Positions 22,176-35,414 of a stretch of 64,000 nucleotides of DNA are shown in pieces. Both the position numbers and the translations under genes were made by a program. The notes beneath the pieces are model-generated. The model was not told where the DNA came from. It searched no databases and saw nothing but the letters and a program-made list of their open reading frames with translations. Within the stretch, counting starts at the first letter, position 1; each line of letters opens with the position of its first letter. This DNA comes from Siphonodentalium dalli (taxonomy: Eukaryota > Mollusca > Scaphopoda > Gadilida > Siphonodentaliidae): assembly GCA_032622095.1 (NCBI GenBank), contig CP136067.1:58507899-58571898 (forward strand), written 5' to 3'.

Positions 22176-25100
22176 TAGTCCAGGAGATATTGGTCGACCT
22201 CTGCACCCCCCCCAGGACTCAACTTCACCCGACTAATTTTCTTCCTTAAGGTCTCCTCTAATTTTTTTCACTTGTTAACAAGAAAAAAAAGTGGCCGCAG
22301 AGACTCCAGACAAGATGGCGTCCATCATGGCGGCCATTTTCTTTTAATGCACCAGGTCTCTTTGATCGCCATTATAGTAAAGATGATAGCACATGTGGTC
22401 TTTTTTTCCGCTCGATTCGTTATGCTAATATACAACCCTTACAAATTAGCCAAAAATCCGACACCAGAATCCAATATGGCGGCCAAGATGGCCGCCGAAA
22501 TGTGAAAATATGCTATTTTTATGACATGTTACCACCTTTCGTTTGTCTCTGTGGGAAAATGTTATAATTTTTGCGTCATGTTATACATGTATCATATAGA
22601 GGAGTCATTGGCGAACACACGGGGACCATAATATGCATTCATTGTGGGATATTTTTGCCCGATATCACGTTTTCCCAAATGCCGGTATCATAGGTCAAAG
22701 CCGAATCTCCGTTAATAACGCGATGTTATGTTTCGAATCAATGAATGTTATTGCTATTATAGCAACACACATGCATATATATTTGCAGGAGATACTCGAG
22801 CTAGGATTCCTCTTATACCTGAGTTGATGATTATTTACCCAAATCAAAGATGGCGGCCAAAATGGCCACCAGAAATAAAATATGGCCGAAAATCGCTGAT
22901 TTTAACATCAATGAGCATTATTGTCATGACAACTCCACACCTGCTTACTATTGTAAGTTGGGATCACTTAGGCGAAGAACTTTCCTTGTACCATATCCAA
23001 ACAAAAGTCCCCCAAATCCAAAATGGCGCCCACAATGGCGGACAGATTTTGAAAAATCACCGAAATTCCCTCATATTCACATCATTGGGCTTTATTGTCG
23101 AGACAACTCCATCCGTGCGTACAGTTGAGTTGGAAATACTGAGGTGAAGTAATTACCTTACATCTCATGCAAGAAATGGTTTTCCAAATTGAAGATGGCG
23201 GCCAAAATGGCGACCGAAATTTGAAAACAAGTCTACATTCCTTTACTTTCTTACGATGGGCGTTATTGTTTCGCGATTTCTATCCAGCATTACATGTTGA
23301 TATGGAATAGTGATATGAAGTATTCATTAGGGTTTGGCAATTGATACTCACAGCCAAGATCGCTGCTAAATTGGCGGCTAGAAATTGAAAAGAAATCGAT
23401 ATTTTCACATATTAATTTCAACTTTTTGTCATAATATCGGTATGTATGGTCGAAACTGTACATAAACCATCTGCTAGTTCAACTTAAAGGTATAAAAACG
23501 CATAACATAGCTCGTATCCTTCTGGAAAGATGAAAAACCACCATTAATATCGCGATGTGGCATTTCGAAATCCAGTCTCCACTTAGCACCGATAATGGCC
23601 GTAAGCGAGGTGCGCCGAATAGTTATATCAGAACAATTACCTGATAACAGATTCTGATTTGCCACGTCACGTCCATAATTATCTGGACCAGCTTCCATTT
23701 CTTTGTCTGATAAATATAGGTCGCTCACACCGACAAATTATTCACCACTTCCTGGCAGTAGGGTCCCTCTAATCATAACGTTTCAAACAATTCATTTTCC
23801 GGTGTCTAGCTTACGATTTTAAATATTTGCTAAATATGATATTTGTGCGTCATCTTGAACTAGGAAGGTACATGGCCGATGAGTATACAAGCTTACAGAA
23901 GGTCATCTCTATGTATGTGCCTCATACCCCATGGGATAACGACATGTACACCTGGCGAACCAGTTAGCTAGTCACTTCTCAATAGATGGTTTATCAACTC
24001 ACAAACTCAGCGAACGCATTGGCATATGTGGACAACTTCGACAGTGTTTCGAAGGTTGCTAGCTGTCTCATTCCCTTGGACAGATGTCTATCTGTTAAGG
24101 AGAAGACCCTAGTGTACAGACTACCCACACTTCTTGACCATTATCCGAAGCAAACTGTGTGACGCCCCGCAGTTGTCTCGTCGAATATCTCCCAGCAGAG
24201 AAGAACAATGCTCGCGGTGCTAGTTTGTGGACATGCGCCATGGTACTGGGAATGAAATGGGCCACTGTATACACCACCCCTACACCTGGTGCATGTTTAA
24301 GATATCGAATGGCATGCGTGTTGGTTTTATTTGGTGTGGTAAGATTGTATTTCCACATCCGTTTCGAAGCCTTTCTGATTCAACTACGTACACTTTTGCC
24401 TGGATAATACTATGCTAGCCTCCCTCAAAACAGTCGGATGGACTAAAGGATAATGTCTTAAAAGCATGAATGTATGCGTGTTTTGTTATCCTCTCTCGGG
24501 GTTAGGGTCAGTATGTGGGCGATATTATTCAAGAAAATGTCAGGAACTGTGGTGCATTTATTTCACTATGTATTTAAAGAACAATATACAGTCTCGATGG
24601 CAATGGCTGTGGACGTTGGGGAACGCGACCGTTATGATCATATAGCTTTATATATATGACTTTAGAATATAGTAGTTAATGTCTCATGCAGGAAAATGGT
24701 CGCATTGGTGATGTTACCAAGAAATCACTTGGTGTACCAACGTGTGTTGAACTGAATGCAAGAGCTCATCAATGTAACATTCCTCTGGATGTTCTTCGCG
24801 TTGAACATTTAACCCTTTTGTTGGTGGCATTTGTACATTCTTGAACCATACCACCCAGCGTGAGCATGACATATCAACCAACTATCAAAGGTATCGCCTT
24901 TAAGACTACACCCCAGTCTTGGTGGGGCTTATACAACAGTAGCCAATGGCATACTCATGGTCCAGTTGTTTAAGAACGGCTTCCAAACGGATGGGAACAT
25001 ACACTCTTAGCATACAAGGAAGGCAAAGCCACACATGAGATCCTGTCGGAATCTAAATCATAACAAAATGAGGGGCGGTGCAGTCATGGTCCAATTTAAT

Positions 25101-27241
25101 TTCCACTGTCATGACACATACCCACAAACTAGCACCGTGTGTATTGTTATCATCTGCTTGGATCTGTTCGGTGAAACGATTGCTGGACGCCAACAAGCTT
25201 GTTCTTATGATCATGTTCAAGGAGTTTGGGTATATTATGCATTATGGTCTTCTACGGCTACGCCTAAGCGGAAATACATCCGTCAAATGTCGGGCTTTCA
25301 ACATTCGAAGCCATATACAGAAGTTGTCCGGGTACGTCAGTGCATTAGATGAGTATGTGAATTGATAAACCATATATTGAGAAGTGGCTGTTTGGGAAGA
25401 TCACCAGGTGTACACGTTGTTATTCCCATTAGGTCACCAAAGCTGACAATACGCAGATAGATAGGTCCTTCTGAACGCTAGTATACGCATCGACCGAATA
25501 CCTTTATAGTGTATCGCACAAGATGACGCTCATACCCCATATGTAGCATCTGAATTATACCATAAGCTATACCACGAATGAAGCTCGATAAGAATTCCAA
25601 GTTTTCGAAACAAACACGTGAGCTGGACACCGGCATATGTATTGTTTGAAACATTCCGATTAGTGGCACACTCCTACAAAGAAGAGTAGTGAACTGTTAT
25701 TGTGAGTGAGATAGATTAATCTGACGAAGAGATGGAAACGAGTCTAGATAATACTGAATGTGGCAATTCAGAATAAGCTCAGGTACTGTTGTTTTGATTC
25801 TTGGAAGTCATAATACGACTATTCGGCGCACCTATATACGGTTACGGCCAGTATGAGCCCTTAGTGGAGAATGGATTTTGAAATGCCACATTGCGATTGT
25901 GGGTTTTCATCCTTCCAAAAGGCTACGACTTACATTGGAACTAATAGATGGCTCATATTATGTACCGTTTCGTTTATACAAATCAATATTATGACAAAAA
26001 GTTGAAATTAGTATGTGATAATATCGGCTTCTTTTCAATGTCTGCCTGTCAGTTTGGCCGCCATATTGACTGTGAGTATCACTTGCCAAACCCTAATGAA
26101 TAATTCATACATATCAACATGTAATGGTGGGTAGAAATCGCGAAACAATAACGCCCATCCTAAGAAAGTAAAGGAATGTAGGCGTGTTTTCAAATTTCGG
26201 TCGCCATTTTGGCCGCCATCTTCGATTTGGAAAACCATTTCTTGCATGAGATGTAAGGTAATTACTTCACCTCAGTATTTCCAACTCAACTGTACGCATG
26301 GATGGAGTTGTCTCCACAATAATGCCCAATGATGTGAATATGAGGGAATTTCGGTGATTTTTCAAAATCTGTCCGCCATTGTGGGCGCCATTTTGGATTT
26401 GGGGGACTTTTGTTTGGATATGGTACAAGGAAAGTTCTTCGCCTAAGTGTTCCCAACTTACAATAGTAAGCAGGTGTGGAGTTGTCATGACAATAATGCT
26501 CACTGATGTTAAAATCAGCGATTTTCGGCCATTTTTTATTTCTGGTGGCCATTTTGGCCGCCATCTTGGATTTGGGTAAATATTCCTCAACTCAGGTATA
26601 AGAGGAATCCTAGCTCGAGTATCTCCTGCAAATATATATGCATGAGTGTTGTTATAATAGCAATAACATTCATTGATTCGAAACATAACATCGCGTTATT
26701 AACGGAGATTCGGCTTTGACCTATGATACCGGCATTTGGGAAAACGTGATATCGGACACAAATATCCCGCAATGAATGCATATTATGGTCCCCGTGTGTT
26801 CGCCAATGACTCCTCTATATGATACATGTATAACATGACGCAAAAATTCTAACATTTTCCCACAGAGACAAACGAAAGGTGGTAACATGTCATAAAAATA
26901 GCATATTTTCACATTTCGGCGGCCATCTTGGCCGCCATATTGGATTCTGGTGTCGGATTTTTGGCTAATTTGTAAGGGTTGTATATTAGCATAACGAATC
27001 GAGCGGAAAAAAAGACCACATGTGCTATCATCTTTACTATAATGGCGATCAAAGAGACCTGGTGCATTAAAAGAAAATGGCCGCCATGATGGACGCCATC
27101 TTGTCTGGAGTCTCTGCGGCCACTTTTTTTTCTTGTTAACAAGTGAAAAAAATTAGAGGAGACCTTAAGGAAGAAAATTAGTCAGGTGAAGTTGAGTCCT
27201 GGGGGGGGGGGTGCAGAGGTCGACCAATATCTCCTGGACTA
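22176..27241. repeat. Giant inverted repeat, ~1.5 kb arms and ~2.1 kb spacer
   Basis: The left arm (22176 to about 23690) and the right arm (about 25790-27241) are reverse complements. The outermost bases read TAGTCCAGGAGATATTGG and CCAATATCTCCTGGACTA. A 234 bp stretch (22272-22505 versus 26909-27142) translates identically on opposite strands, so divergence there is very low; indels grow toward the spacer. The arms carry repeated AAGATGGCGGCC-type motifs. The spacer (23690-25790) has only patchy frames, no recognisable protein. It resembles a large foldback transposon, but no outer target duplication is clear. Confidence 0.8.
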
Positions 27242-27569
27242 ACAGCTTTAAATTTGAATGCATGGTGTTGCTGTTTGTCTTCATTCGGCGAAATGGTTGC
27301 CTAGCTACGAGTTCCCAACTACGTCACCTTTCCTCTCTTGTGTTATACAGTTATACATGTATACGCCAAATTTACAACTATGGAATATTTTAAGTAAAAC
27401 ATTATATTGTAATTTTTGCCCAGATAATCCCGGCTGATACATTCAATTAACTCCCTTAGTTATTGGAAGCTTTCGAGAACCAGTCCCTCCCCCAATCATG
27501 GATTATGGTCGAAAATGTTATAATTCAAGCTTGTGACAGTTAGGAGCTTGTTCAACCTTTGGCTTGAGA

Positions 27570-27602
27570 AACATATATATATAAATGGGGGGGGGGGGGG
27601 TG
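27570..27602. repeat. TATATAAATG followed by a poly-G tract
   Basis: A run of about 14 G directly follows TATATATATAAAT. It is one of at least fifteen poly-G/poly-C runs of 9 bases or more in the window. Confidence 0.8.
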
Positions 27603-28735
27603 TCACTCTTTTTAATTTCAACGCTGTACCTGCATTATTTTTTGGCGCTATAATGAATATTTGCAGTCCCAATTGAATTAATGTTATCACATGAGCTCGC
27701 TCTCAAATTATCAGAGAAATCTCAACAAGTCGGTATCATCCTATAAAAGAATTCTGCATATTTTATTTCTGTTTTGGATGACCCTGTTTCCAAGAAATGA
27801 CAGAAACAAATCAAGTAAAAATCGACAGGCTCTAATCCACTTTTCGAAATGAATTATATATAACTCGTGAAAAACAGCAACATAAATTATATCAGACAAG
27901 AATTACTCATTTCGGCATCCATGAAAGAAGACATGTTTATGACTGGCCTGAAATTTCTTGATGGCAGTTTGTTTGATAATGGCTTATAACTACTCACTGG
28001 TGAAATTGACCTCTCGCGCGCAGGTGATTAATTTTGTCAATTATTGGTGTGGCCATGTAAAATACATGTATTTTACATACAGACATTACATGCATGTGTG
28101 TATCCACCCTTATCCGGAAACTTTCCGCACGGACGTATATACCTCACGGACTTTCCGCACGGACGGAACCCATTCCTATATCCCCCTGCCGAAATGTTCA
28201 GGCAGGTGAAAATAACCGGTTGATTGCGCGATTCCTGGCGGATGCGCTGTGACGTATTTGACACGCATTGTCAACAGCAGCATGCTCTATTCAAAATGTG
28301 TGTCAGCTTCAGCGGACGATCCTTGTGAAATAAAAAGTTAGCAGCTTGCGACCAATCACTTTACGTGTTTTAGCATGCAACAAATATTCAACTTGAATTA
28401 CAGCGGACGATATTTACCCAACATGCACATGCACGGTGTGTAGATAGTTATATAGTTTGTCCATTCATCATCATTGAAGTGCGATCACCAATCTAAACCT
28501 TTATGAACACCACAAACCATAACTCCATATCATTATATGTGATATGTTATTATTTTATATGGGAGAAGCGCTTCAAATGTTAAGTCGAACTCGAACTAAA
28601 TTGTGCCTCGATCTCTTAGCATTATATATTTTTGATAATACATATGTTAAAACTAACCTCTCAATTGTCTTCGGCAACCTTACGGTTATACACATGATAA
28701 ATGCGTGTTGTTAATATCCATTTTACTTCTTGCTT

Positions 28736-29183
28736 TTAAAGGTACTCAATCCGATTCGATGGTCCCCATATCATCAGATTCCAACATCAACAACAACATT
28801 TTTCGAAATGCCACTTCAGTTATCAGAATCGAGTAATTGTCCAAAAATAATGCTAACCACAGTCAACTATAGTATAAAATTGCCCAAAATCTCTTATTTA
28901 TCAACATTTTGTTCAACGAAATTTTGACGGTTTATCAAATATCTGACACAAAAAACCACTTGAATTTAGAGTTATCCATCTTCATCCGCAATTTGGTCAG
29001 AGAACGTTTACTGTTTACTGGGCCACATAAAATTATTGGTGGTGAAAAATAATAGATAATAAATATCGATACCTGATCACTCCGAGCTTTGGTGGGTGGG
29101 TTCCTCGACTCGAATCAAATAGTTTTACCCCAGAACTCAAGGAATTAGTAAATGGCGAGCGTTAACTCGGATTTTGCATAATT
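28736..29183. mobile_element. MITE family A, copy in intron 7 next to exon 8
   Basis: Begins AAAGGTACTCAATCCGATTC and ends around ACTCGGATTTTGCATAATTA, an imperfect inverted repeat of the start. Internal hallmarks are CATCTTCATCCGCAATTTGG and CGATACCTGATCACTCCGAG. Only about 20 bp separate it from the exon 8 acceptor. Confidence 0.65.
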
Positions 29184-29204
29184 AACTTGTCTTTCTGCAA
29201 TCAG

Positions 29205-29315
29205 CTGCTGATCGACGACTGCGAAAAAAGGAAATGTCTCCGTTCAAGAGCTTGTGGACCCTGGAATCGGTGCTACGACAGTGGGCCACTTCCGGATCAA
29301 GATTGTCACTAAAAG
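29205..29315 (+). CDS. FSIP2-like: FSIP2-like exon 8 (residues 388-425)
   Basis: The acceptor is TCTTTCTGCAATCAG|CTGCTG and the donor AAAAG|GTATGC. The 111 nt go from phase 1 to phase 1. The exon encodes SADRRLRKKEMSPFKSLWTL and then ESVLRQWATSGSRLSLK. It lies directly downstream of a MITE copy (28736-29183), so the branch-point and pyrimidine-tract region abuts transposon sequence. No domain is recognised. It bridges the rod and the acidic linker of exons 9-11. Confidence 0.75.
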
Positions 29316-31223
29316 GTATGCTTTAGTCTTTAGTCAACAGTGACTGTGATATTCCTCACCCGGACCGGGTTATAACGGGTGGGGGTATAGGTTCTAAGTG
29401 TCTCTTCTGGACCACATAATCACACAAAATGTGTGAAAATTGGCGATCTAGGTGTTTCAAATATCAATAGATATACATGGGTGCCATGCAGGTTGCACTG
29501 AAGATGGAAATATCATAATGGACGACCAATGTACCGAGGACAATAAATTGTTGGATACTGGGCCATTTCTTTTCGATTCTTTTGCGGTTTACCAAGACAC
29601 CGGGTGTGGAAACGCGTATATTTTTGCTACGCCGCTATAACCGATTACGGGGGGGGGGGGGGGGTGTTCTTCGTTTTCCTTAAAATTTATTGATTCCACG
29701 ATGGCATTTCCGCTATATATCCATGGTTATTGTCAAAATGAAGCTATTTTAATCCTTTCAATATTTGTCTTGAAATTATTATCTGAACGTTCCCTCCAAT
29801 TAATGAGAGTCAATGTATACTTTTATAACAGGTTGTGCGAATCCATTTAGTATTTAAAATAATTAAGGAATAAAGGATGTCCAAGGGGGCTTGATTCCCA
29901 TTTATTCACAGCGTTAATTATTATATGAATACCCCTGATACAAATTCATTTGGAATCTACATATATAATGTTTCTCTGCCTATTCATATTTACCTCATGG
30001 TACCTACAAATCAATCATGCAGTTCAATGTATATATTCCAAACTGAATGGATTATCTCCATCCATGAATATATATAATCGCTAAACATTAAAGCCGACGA
30101 GCCAGGTCTTCCTCACCGGAAAACAAGTGGGAAATGCTACACGTGCTTCGCCAAATGCGGCGACACACACCATTGTTGAAAAATGGGAAAGTATACACAA
30201 TGATTGCTATCCCACTCCAATTGACATCTGCGCTGGGATAAGTTTAGACATTTCAGGGATAATGGAAATATCTGGCCAGTCATGCATATAGAAATGATTA
30301 CAACCAAATGATTGTGAAAAATAAATACCGATATTTGAAATGTAGACACTTAGTAAACAGTTAGAAAATAGAGAACACCAAATTAGTAGCAGACGACACC
30401 TATGCCAGTTGGGGAACCATGTGAACCTATTCCAACTTTTACGTAGAAGTTGTGTACTCTTCTCGACTTCGCCAAATAATTAGAGGATCTATGAGTCCCC
30501 AGTTTATAGCGGAATTTACTCACGAGTTTTGTAAATCTCCGTTATAAACTAGGGACGAGTTATATAATCTATTTATTACATGATCCAAAACCTCGATAAA
30601 ACTTACTTTAATCAACAAATGGGACGTGAAACTAACATCGGCTTTTATAAGGCCTGCGATGTCGTTTCTCGAAACTATGCGTTGTTTGTCGGCATAAAGG
30701 AATAATCCCAGATAAATAGACTCGTTGGTGTATGCATGTAATGGCGTAAATTTGATGAAAAATATCATTTCAAACTCTTCATTGATTAGAGTTTATAGGA
30801 AAAATATTGGAAGCCATATTATTTTGAGACGTAGCTACGGAATGTAAACAGACGACTGACCGGAAGTCAAAGGACACCTGGCACTATTTCCCGTTATGCA
30901 ACGAACGTTGCTTATCACAATTTATAAAATGGATTTATTGAATGGAATAAGGGTAGGATCGTGTAATAAAAGCATGTAAACACTTATTCCCATTTTTGTT
31001 TTGCTGAGAGGATGGACCTTTAGGTCATCCTTACTACCATCTCCTCATCAATATTATTTGGCAAAGCGACACAGAGCAAAAGTGCCATCACAATTATTAA
31101 TTTAGCCAAATATCCCACCCATCAATAAAATTAGGCCATGACTATTATTAGGCACCTTAGAGTATATATTATAAGTTCGCCAACCCCGATTGCAATATCG
31201 CAGCTATATATTCTATGCTGCAG
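29316..31223. other. Intron 8 with a poly-G tract and a dispersed repeat
   Basis: Contains a ~16 G run near 29649, then AT-rich sequence. From about 30480 to 30985 lies the reverse copy of the dispersed repeat described at 6865-7210 (AAATATTGGAAGCCATATT, TGGAATAAGGGTAGGATC). No further exon is supported. Confidence 0.5.
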
Positions 31224-31300
31224 ATGCGACCAGTTCTTCGGAGTTGATGGAAATGTTAAGTGCAAGCATTGACGAAGCCGTCGAATATGTGACAGACGAA
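31224..31300 (+). CDS. FSIP2-like: FSIP2-like exon 9 (residues 425-450)
   Basis: The acceptor is TTCTATGCTGCAG|ATGCG and the donor GACGAA|GTAAGT, a consensus donor. The 77 nt go from phase 1 to phase 0. The short acidic peptide (DATSSSELMEMLSASIDEAV, EYVTDE) already resembles one helix of the modules repeated in exon 12. Confidence 0.75.
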
Positions 31301-31699
31301 GTAAGTATAAGATTTATATAAAATGTACACTTTTCCTATGATCGCCCCATCATCAATGTCTCGATCTTCATTCGATTTGATTATTATACGCCCAATCACA
31401 CATTGTGTTAATATGAGATGTTTCAACAGACGAATTTAGGATCAGGGGACATCACTTGACCTGACCAGACCCACACGTTTATCAAAATAAGAATAAAGCT
31501 AACTTGAAATTATTTGCGGCAAAATATGTAATTTTTTTAGAATAAAAAATATTTTGTTTATTCACTGACCATATCACAACTTTGATAATTATTAACTTTA
31601 TTAACTTTATGCCGGGCACATGTTTACACTGAATCAGGAAACAAGAAATTTTGCAGTTTCAATTTCAAGGTAAATTTTTGTTTGTTTTGTTGTACATTT

Positions 31700-32310
31700 G
31701 CCACCCACAAAGAGGATCTACAACGAATCCCCAGCTAATAGCGAAATTTACAAAACAAGTTAAGTAAATTAGGTCTGGACCAAGCATTTGGCGAGGTCCA
31801 GACCTAAATTACAGGGCCCCATTTGTTGTGTGTAAATTTTGCTATAAACCGGGGACAAGTTGTAGATCTTGTTTATTATAATTGATCTAAAACCTCCATA
31901 AAAGATACTTACTTTATCTCTTATTCCCTTTATATGTTTTCTGTTCAGATTTTCTCTCCTCAATTGGAGGAAATAAAGATACATATATAAGGCGTGCTGT
32001 GACGTTTCGTGACGTAATATGCGTTGTTGGCCGCGTAAAGTTACAGTCCCTAGATAAATAAGACTCTTTGACGTATTTAGTGGCGCGAATTTAATGAAAT
32101 ATGTTTTCAAACTAAATTAATATCAGTCACAGACATCGATTCTTCTTCATTCATCGTCCCCCGATTGCGAATCACGTTTGCGCAACAATAATACAATTGG
32201 CTACACCTGCAGGGCACTACTTCAAGTTATGCAATGACCGTTAACATGCATATCAGTATTATAGAATGGGTTTAATAAATGGAATAACGGTAGGATCATG
32301 TAATAAAATG
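31700..32310. repeat. Dispersed repeat, copy 3 (intron 9)
   Basis: Shares with the copies at 6865 and 30480 a hairpin (AAATTAGGTCTGGACC / GGTCCAGACCTAAATT at 31768-31812), the phrase 'AACTTGTCCCCGGTTTATAGC' in reverse, and the end 'TGGAATAACGGTAGGATCA'. It occupies most of intron 9. Confidence 0.55.
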
Positions 32311-32574
32311 TGCTTCTGTGTGGTTTACAGTCGTGATGTTAATTTAAAAAATTGATAGACGTAATGTTTGTCTCCAGTTAAGATCTCCTGACCCTTATCC
32401 ACGATGATATATGCAATATGAAGTGGTTCATTGGAGGGGAGTGGTGGTGCAGTTTCAAAATGACAAGGTGGAGAACCCATGCAGAGAATGTTGTGAGGAC
32501 TACAACCACATCATGTTTTAGTGTATGGATTATGTGTAAATAATGATATATACCATGCATTATTTCGTCCACAG

Positions 32575-32661
32575 GCATCCGCATCAGAGTCAGATTCTGT
32601 GAAGAACTTGAGAGAGTTAGCAGGAGATTACATCTGTGACCTTATAACCCGTGTTAAAGAT
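32575..32661 (+). CDS. FSIP2-like: FSIP2-like exon 10 (residues 451-479)
   Basis: The acceptor is TATTTCGTCCACAG|GCATCC and the donor AAAGAT|GTGAGT. It is 87 nt (29 codons), phase 0 to 0. The peptide is Ser/Asp-rich and then helical (ASASESDSVKNLRELAGDYI, CDLITRVKD); the helix again resembles the exon 12 modules. An 11.6 kb intron full of nested transposons follows. Confidence 0.75.
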
Positions 32662-32960
32662 GTGAGTATGGAGAATTATGACGGCAATGATTTCGAATAA
32701 GTAAATACTCGACAAGGGCGATGAGCGTAGAGCAACAATCGTGTCAATTTGCGCTCCTAAATATACCTAATAACATTCGGTTTAGGTCGAAAAATACCTG
32801 AAAATATCTTTCTAGAGACATATAAGAATGACGCATTGAAGCCGCACACAGCCCCATGCACACTTGGTACACCATTTATATATTCATTGAAGTTCCGGAG
32901 TCGGAATAATGCGCAACTATCCGGAAAGCGTATATTGCGTCGTCATAACTGGTAACAATT

Positions 32961-33418
32961 CTACACTCTTGGAACAAATATTTATAAATTCTACAGAATT
33001 AGATTTTTTTTCTCAACATTGAATATGAGTGAATATGTGAGTATATTATAGTTAGTAGATGAGGTATGTTCTATTAGAGACTCAAACCTCGTAAAAGCTT
33101 CACATATTATAAAGCTGACAGCAGATTTAACACTGTGCTATACATTATTGTGATGTTCAGTTTTGACAAACACAGTACATAACTAAATTTAAAACTGCTG
33201 CCAATTGTTTGTTCTGTGGTATACAGTGTTTGTGAGTTTTGTGTCTCCAATAGAACACATCTCATTTAATAACTATGATACACTCACATATTCACTGATA
33301 TTCAATGTTGAAGAAATTCCACCGACACATATGTCATTTCTACACAATTTTGTTTAAAATCAAATTAAAAACATATTGCGTAGAGTAGAGTGTATACACA
33401 TTTGTTCTAAGAGTGTAA
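32961..33418. mobile_element. Long-hairpin MITE (intron 10)
   Basis: The outer ends CTACACTCTTGGAACAAAT and ATTTGTTCTAAGAGTGTAA are inverted. Inside them, 33014-33090 (CAACATTGAATATGAGTGAA, TATGTGAGTATA, ATGTTCTATTAGAGAC) is complementary to 33240-33316. Almost the whole ~460 bp would fold back on itself. Confidence 0.65.
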
Positions 33419-34739
33419 CTTCACGCATTGCATTCTCTTCATTATAATCATCAAATTTATGTAACTAGTACCATAACATGTTGCAGAGTGAAGACTGCTC
33501 AAGATTTTACTCATATGGTCTACATGTGTCATTTTTACGCGACTGCCGATTAAAAGCATTTAACCGGCACAATCGAAACAATCTCAAATTTACCGAAAAA
33601 TAAAAAAAAAATAAAAAAAGTAAACACGTTTTTCGACGAGTTTGTTCGGAAAGCTCCCACTTAGGTATGTTTTGAGGATCCTCTTACCGAGTTATGTATA
33701 CATAATTTTGGGCTTTAACGAGTCATGTCCATTTAACCGGTGAATCGATACACGTTCTCCCAGTCTATATATAGTATATTACCCATTCGACTTTATAGAT
33801 AGATCAAGTTTTTCTCTGTTTGCACATAATATACAAAAAACTGAAATGTTCAAGAACATTAATGCTGAGCATTATTGCTGAAGAATGTCACTAAAATTAG
33901 GCCAAAAAACATCGGCAAAACTATTTGAAGGAAACATAGACAACCAATGAACCATGCAGTCACCGGGACAACCAGTGCAGGGAAATCATTGCAGATCGTG
34001 GTTGTCCTGTTACAATATACATGCTAGTGTGTTTTGTCCCAACTTGAGCCGTTAACCATGCAAAGTGCTCACGCCGCTGACCAGATCCACATGTTTATTA
34101 TGAGAATATATAGGTATTCTTGAGGAACACATAAACTGTTTTGTGTGCTTCAAAAAAGAACCATTCAGTAAAATAAAAAATACTTTGAAAAATGAAAACC
34201 ATAATTAAAATGTATTCCTTAATTGCATTGCAGACATATAATCCAAATTGCATATGTATTCAATAAGAAAGAAGGGAAAGAACCCGACTTCACATAAATG
34301 CACGGTATATGTTAATTGTTGGCCCAATTTAACAAGAAAACCATAATCAGAACGCCCTCAAGATCATATTATTAGCCATCAATATAAATTATAATATAAA
34401 ATATATTGGTTACATGAATGCACCGCACCGCCTCAGAATTCCGTTAAAACAACTAATCCTTCACAAATTATTACAAAAAACTACGGCTTATTACTGCAGG
34501 TTCTCATTCACCACACGAGAAAGCTTCTAAATGCGGATCAAAAATCGGAGGCATTGTGTCCCCGCCAAGAGTGCATGGCCCAGCCATTGTTCATACCAAA
34601 ACATCGAAAGCAATTAACGCGGTCATAATAGTTACATACTGCAACTATAAGACATCCACCGAATACACATCCCAAGAAAACCCGAAATGTGTTGTCATGC
34701 GAGATATCCCATCGCTATAGCTCAATTTGACTCGGCCAG

Positions 34740-35307
34740 ATTAGACTTCCTACAATATCTTAAAACAATAAAGCTTCTCAAACCATCGGCATAGTCAACA
34801 GAACTTTCACGAACGTTCTAATCGCTATACATAAGCATGGTCAGACCTATCATCGAATACTGTAACTTTGCATGGAGCCCACATCACAAATATCAAAGCA
34901 TTGTGTTAGAGAAATACAAAGAAAAGCAACGAAACTAGAAGTTCGTCAAATCAAAACTATGCTACCGAGACCGAATGATAAGACGCAATCTGAAGTCTTT
35001 AAAAAATGGAATATTTAGAGGAGATCTATTCGAGGTATTTTAACTGTTGAATGGTCATTACAATATCAATGCCTGCGACCTATTAGAAAGACATTCATCA
35101 GAAAGAACAAGAGGACATAATAAAAAGCTACAGATGCCCATTGTTAACAAGGCCATAGGAAAATATTTCTTCACGCAGAGGGTGGTCACAGTAAATAGTT
35201 GTAATTCTCTGCCAGACTTCGCTGTTGAGGCTCCAACACTCGATCAATTCAAAATATACATAGACTCATTCTTCTATTATATAAAATACGAGTTCGACGA
35301 CAAGTAA
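34740..35307 (+). pseudogene. Degenerate CR1/L2-type LINE fragment (RT C-terminus)
   Basis: Pieces in different frames follow the usual order of CR1-like reverse transcriptase C-termini. A 'KASQTIGIVNRTFTN'-like segment comes first, then 'RPIIEYCNFAWSPHHK' around 34843-34890. From 35047 the end reads LLERHSSERTRGHNKKLQ, KYFFTQRVV, NSCNSLPDFAVEAPTLDQFK and then a stop. Frameshifts and stops break the reading frame, so it is a dead 5'-truncated copy. It is followed by a (GAT)n microsatellite. Confidence 0.68.
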
Positions 35308-35414
35308 TATGTTAAAGCGACTCACAAGTAAATATCGAATGACGATACATATATTTGTAAACAAGCATTGCAAATAATGTTATTGGGACGAAAAGTCGCA
35401 AGACTTGTTCCGTA

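Larger units (their letters stand above)
21658..28109. mobile_element. 6.45 kb composite element, PIF/Harbinger-like ends with TTA duplication (intron 7)
   Basis: The left end GGGTGGATACACACATGC, continuing ATGTAAT, has its exact reverse complement at the right end (GCATGTGTGTATCCACCC, ending at 28109), giving an inverted repeat of at least 25 bp. TTA flanks both sides (21655-21657 and 28110-28112). The interior is dominated by the 5 kb inverted repeat at 22176-27241. No intact transposase was found. Length and termini point to a Harbinger-type element that later received another insertion. It occupies most of intron 7. Confidence 0.78.

Noticed and set aside
24095-24660. Several 60-90 codon frames in the spacer of the giant inverted repeat
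   Set aside because: They overlap on both strands with no shared protein pattern or splice sites; I could not connect them into a transposase.
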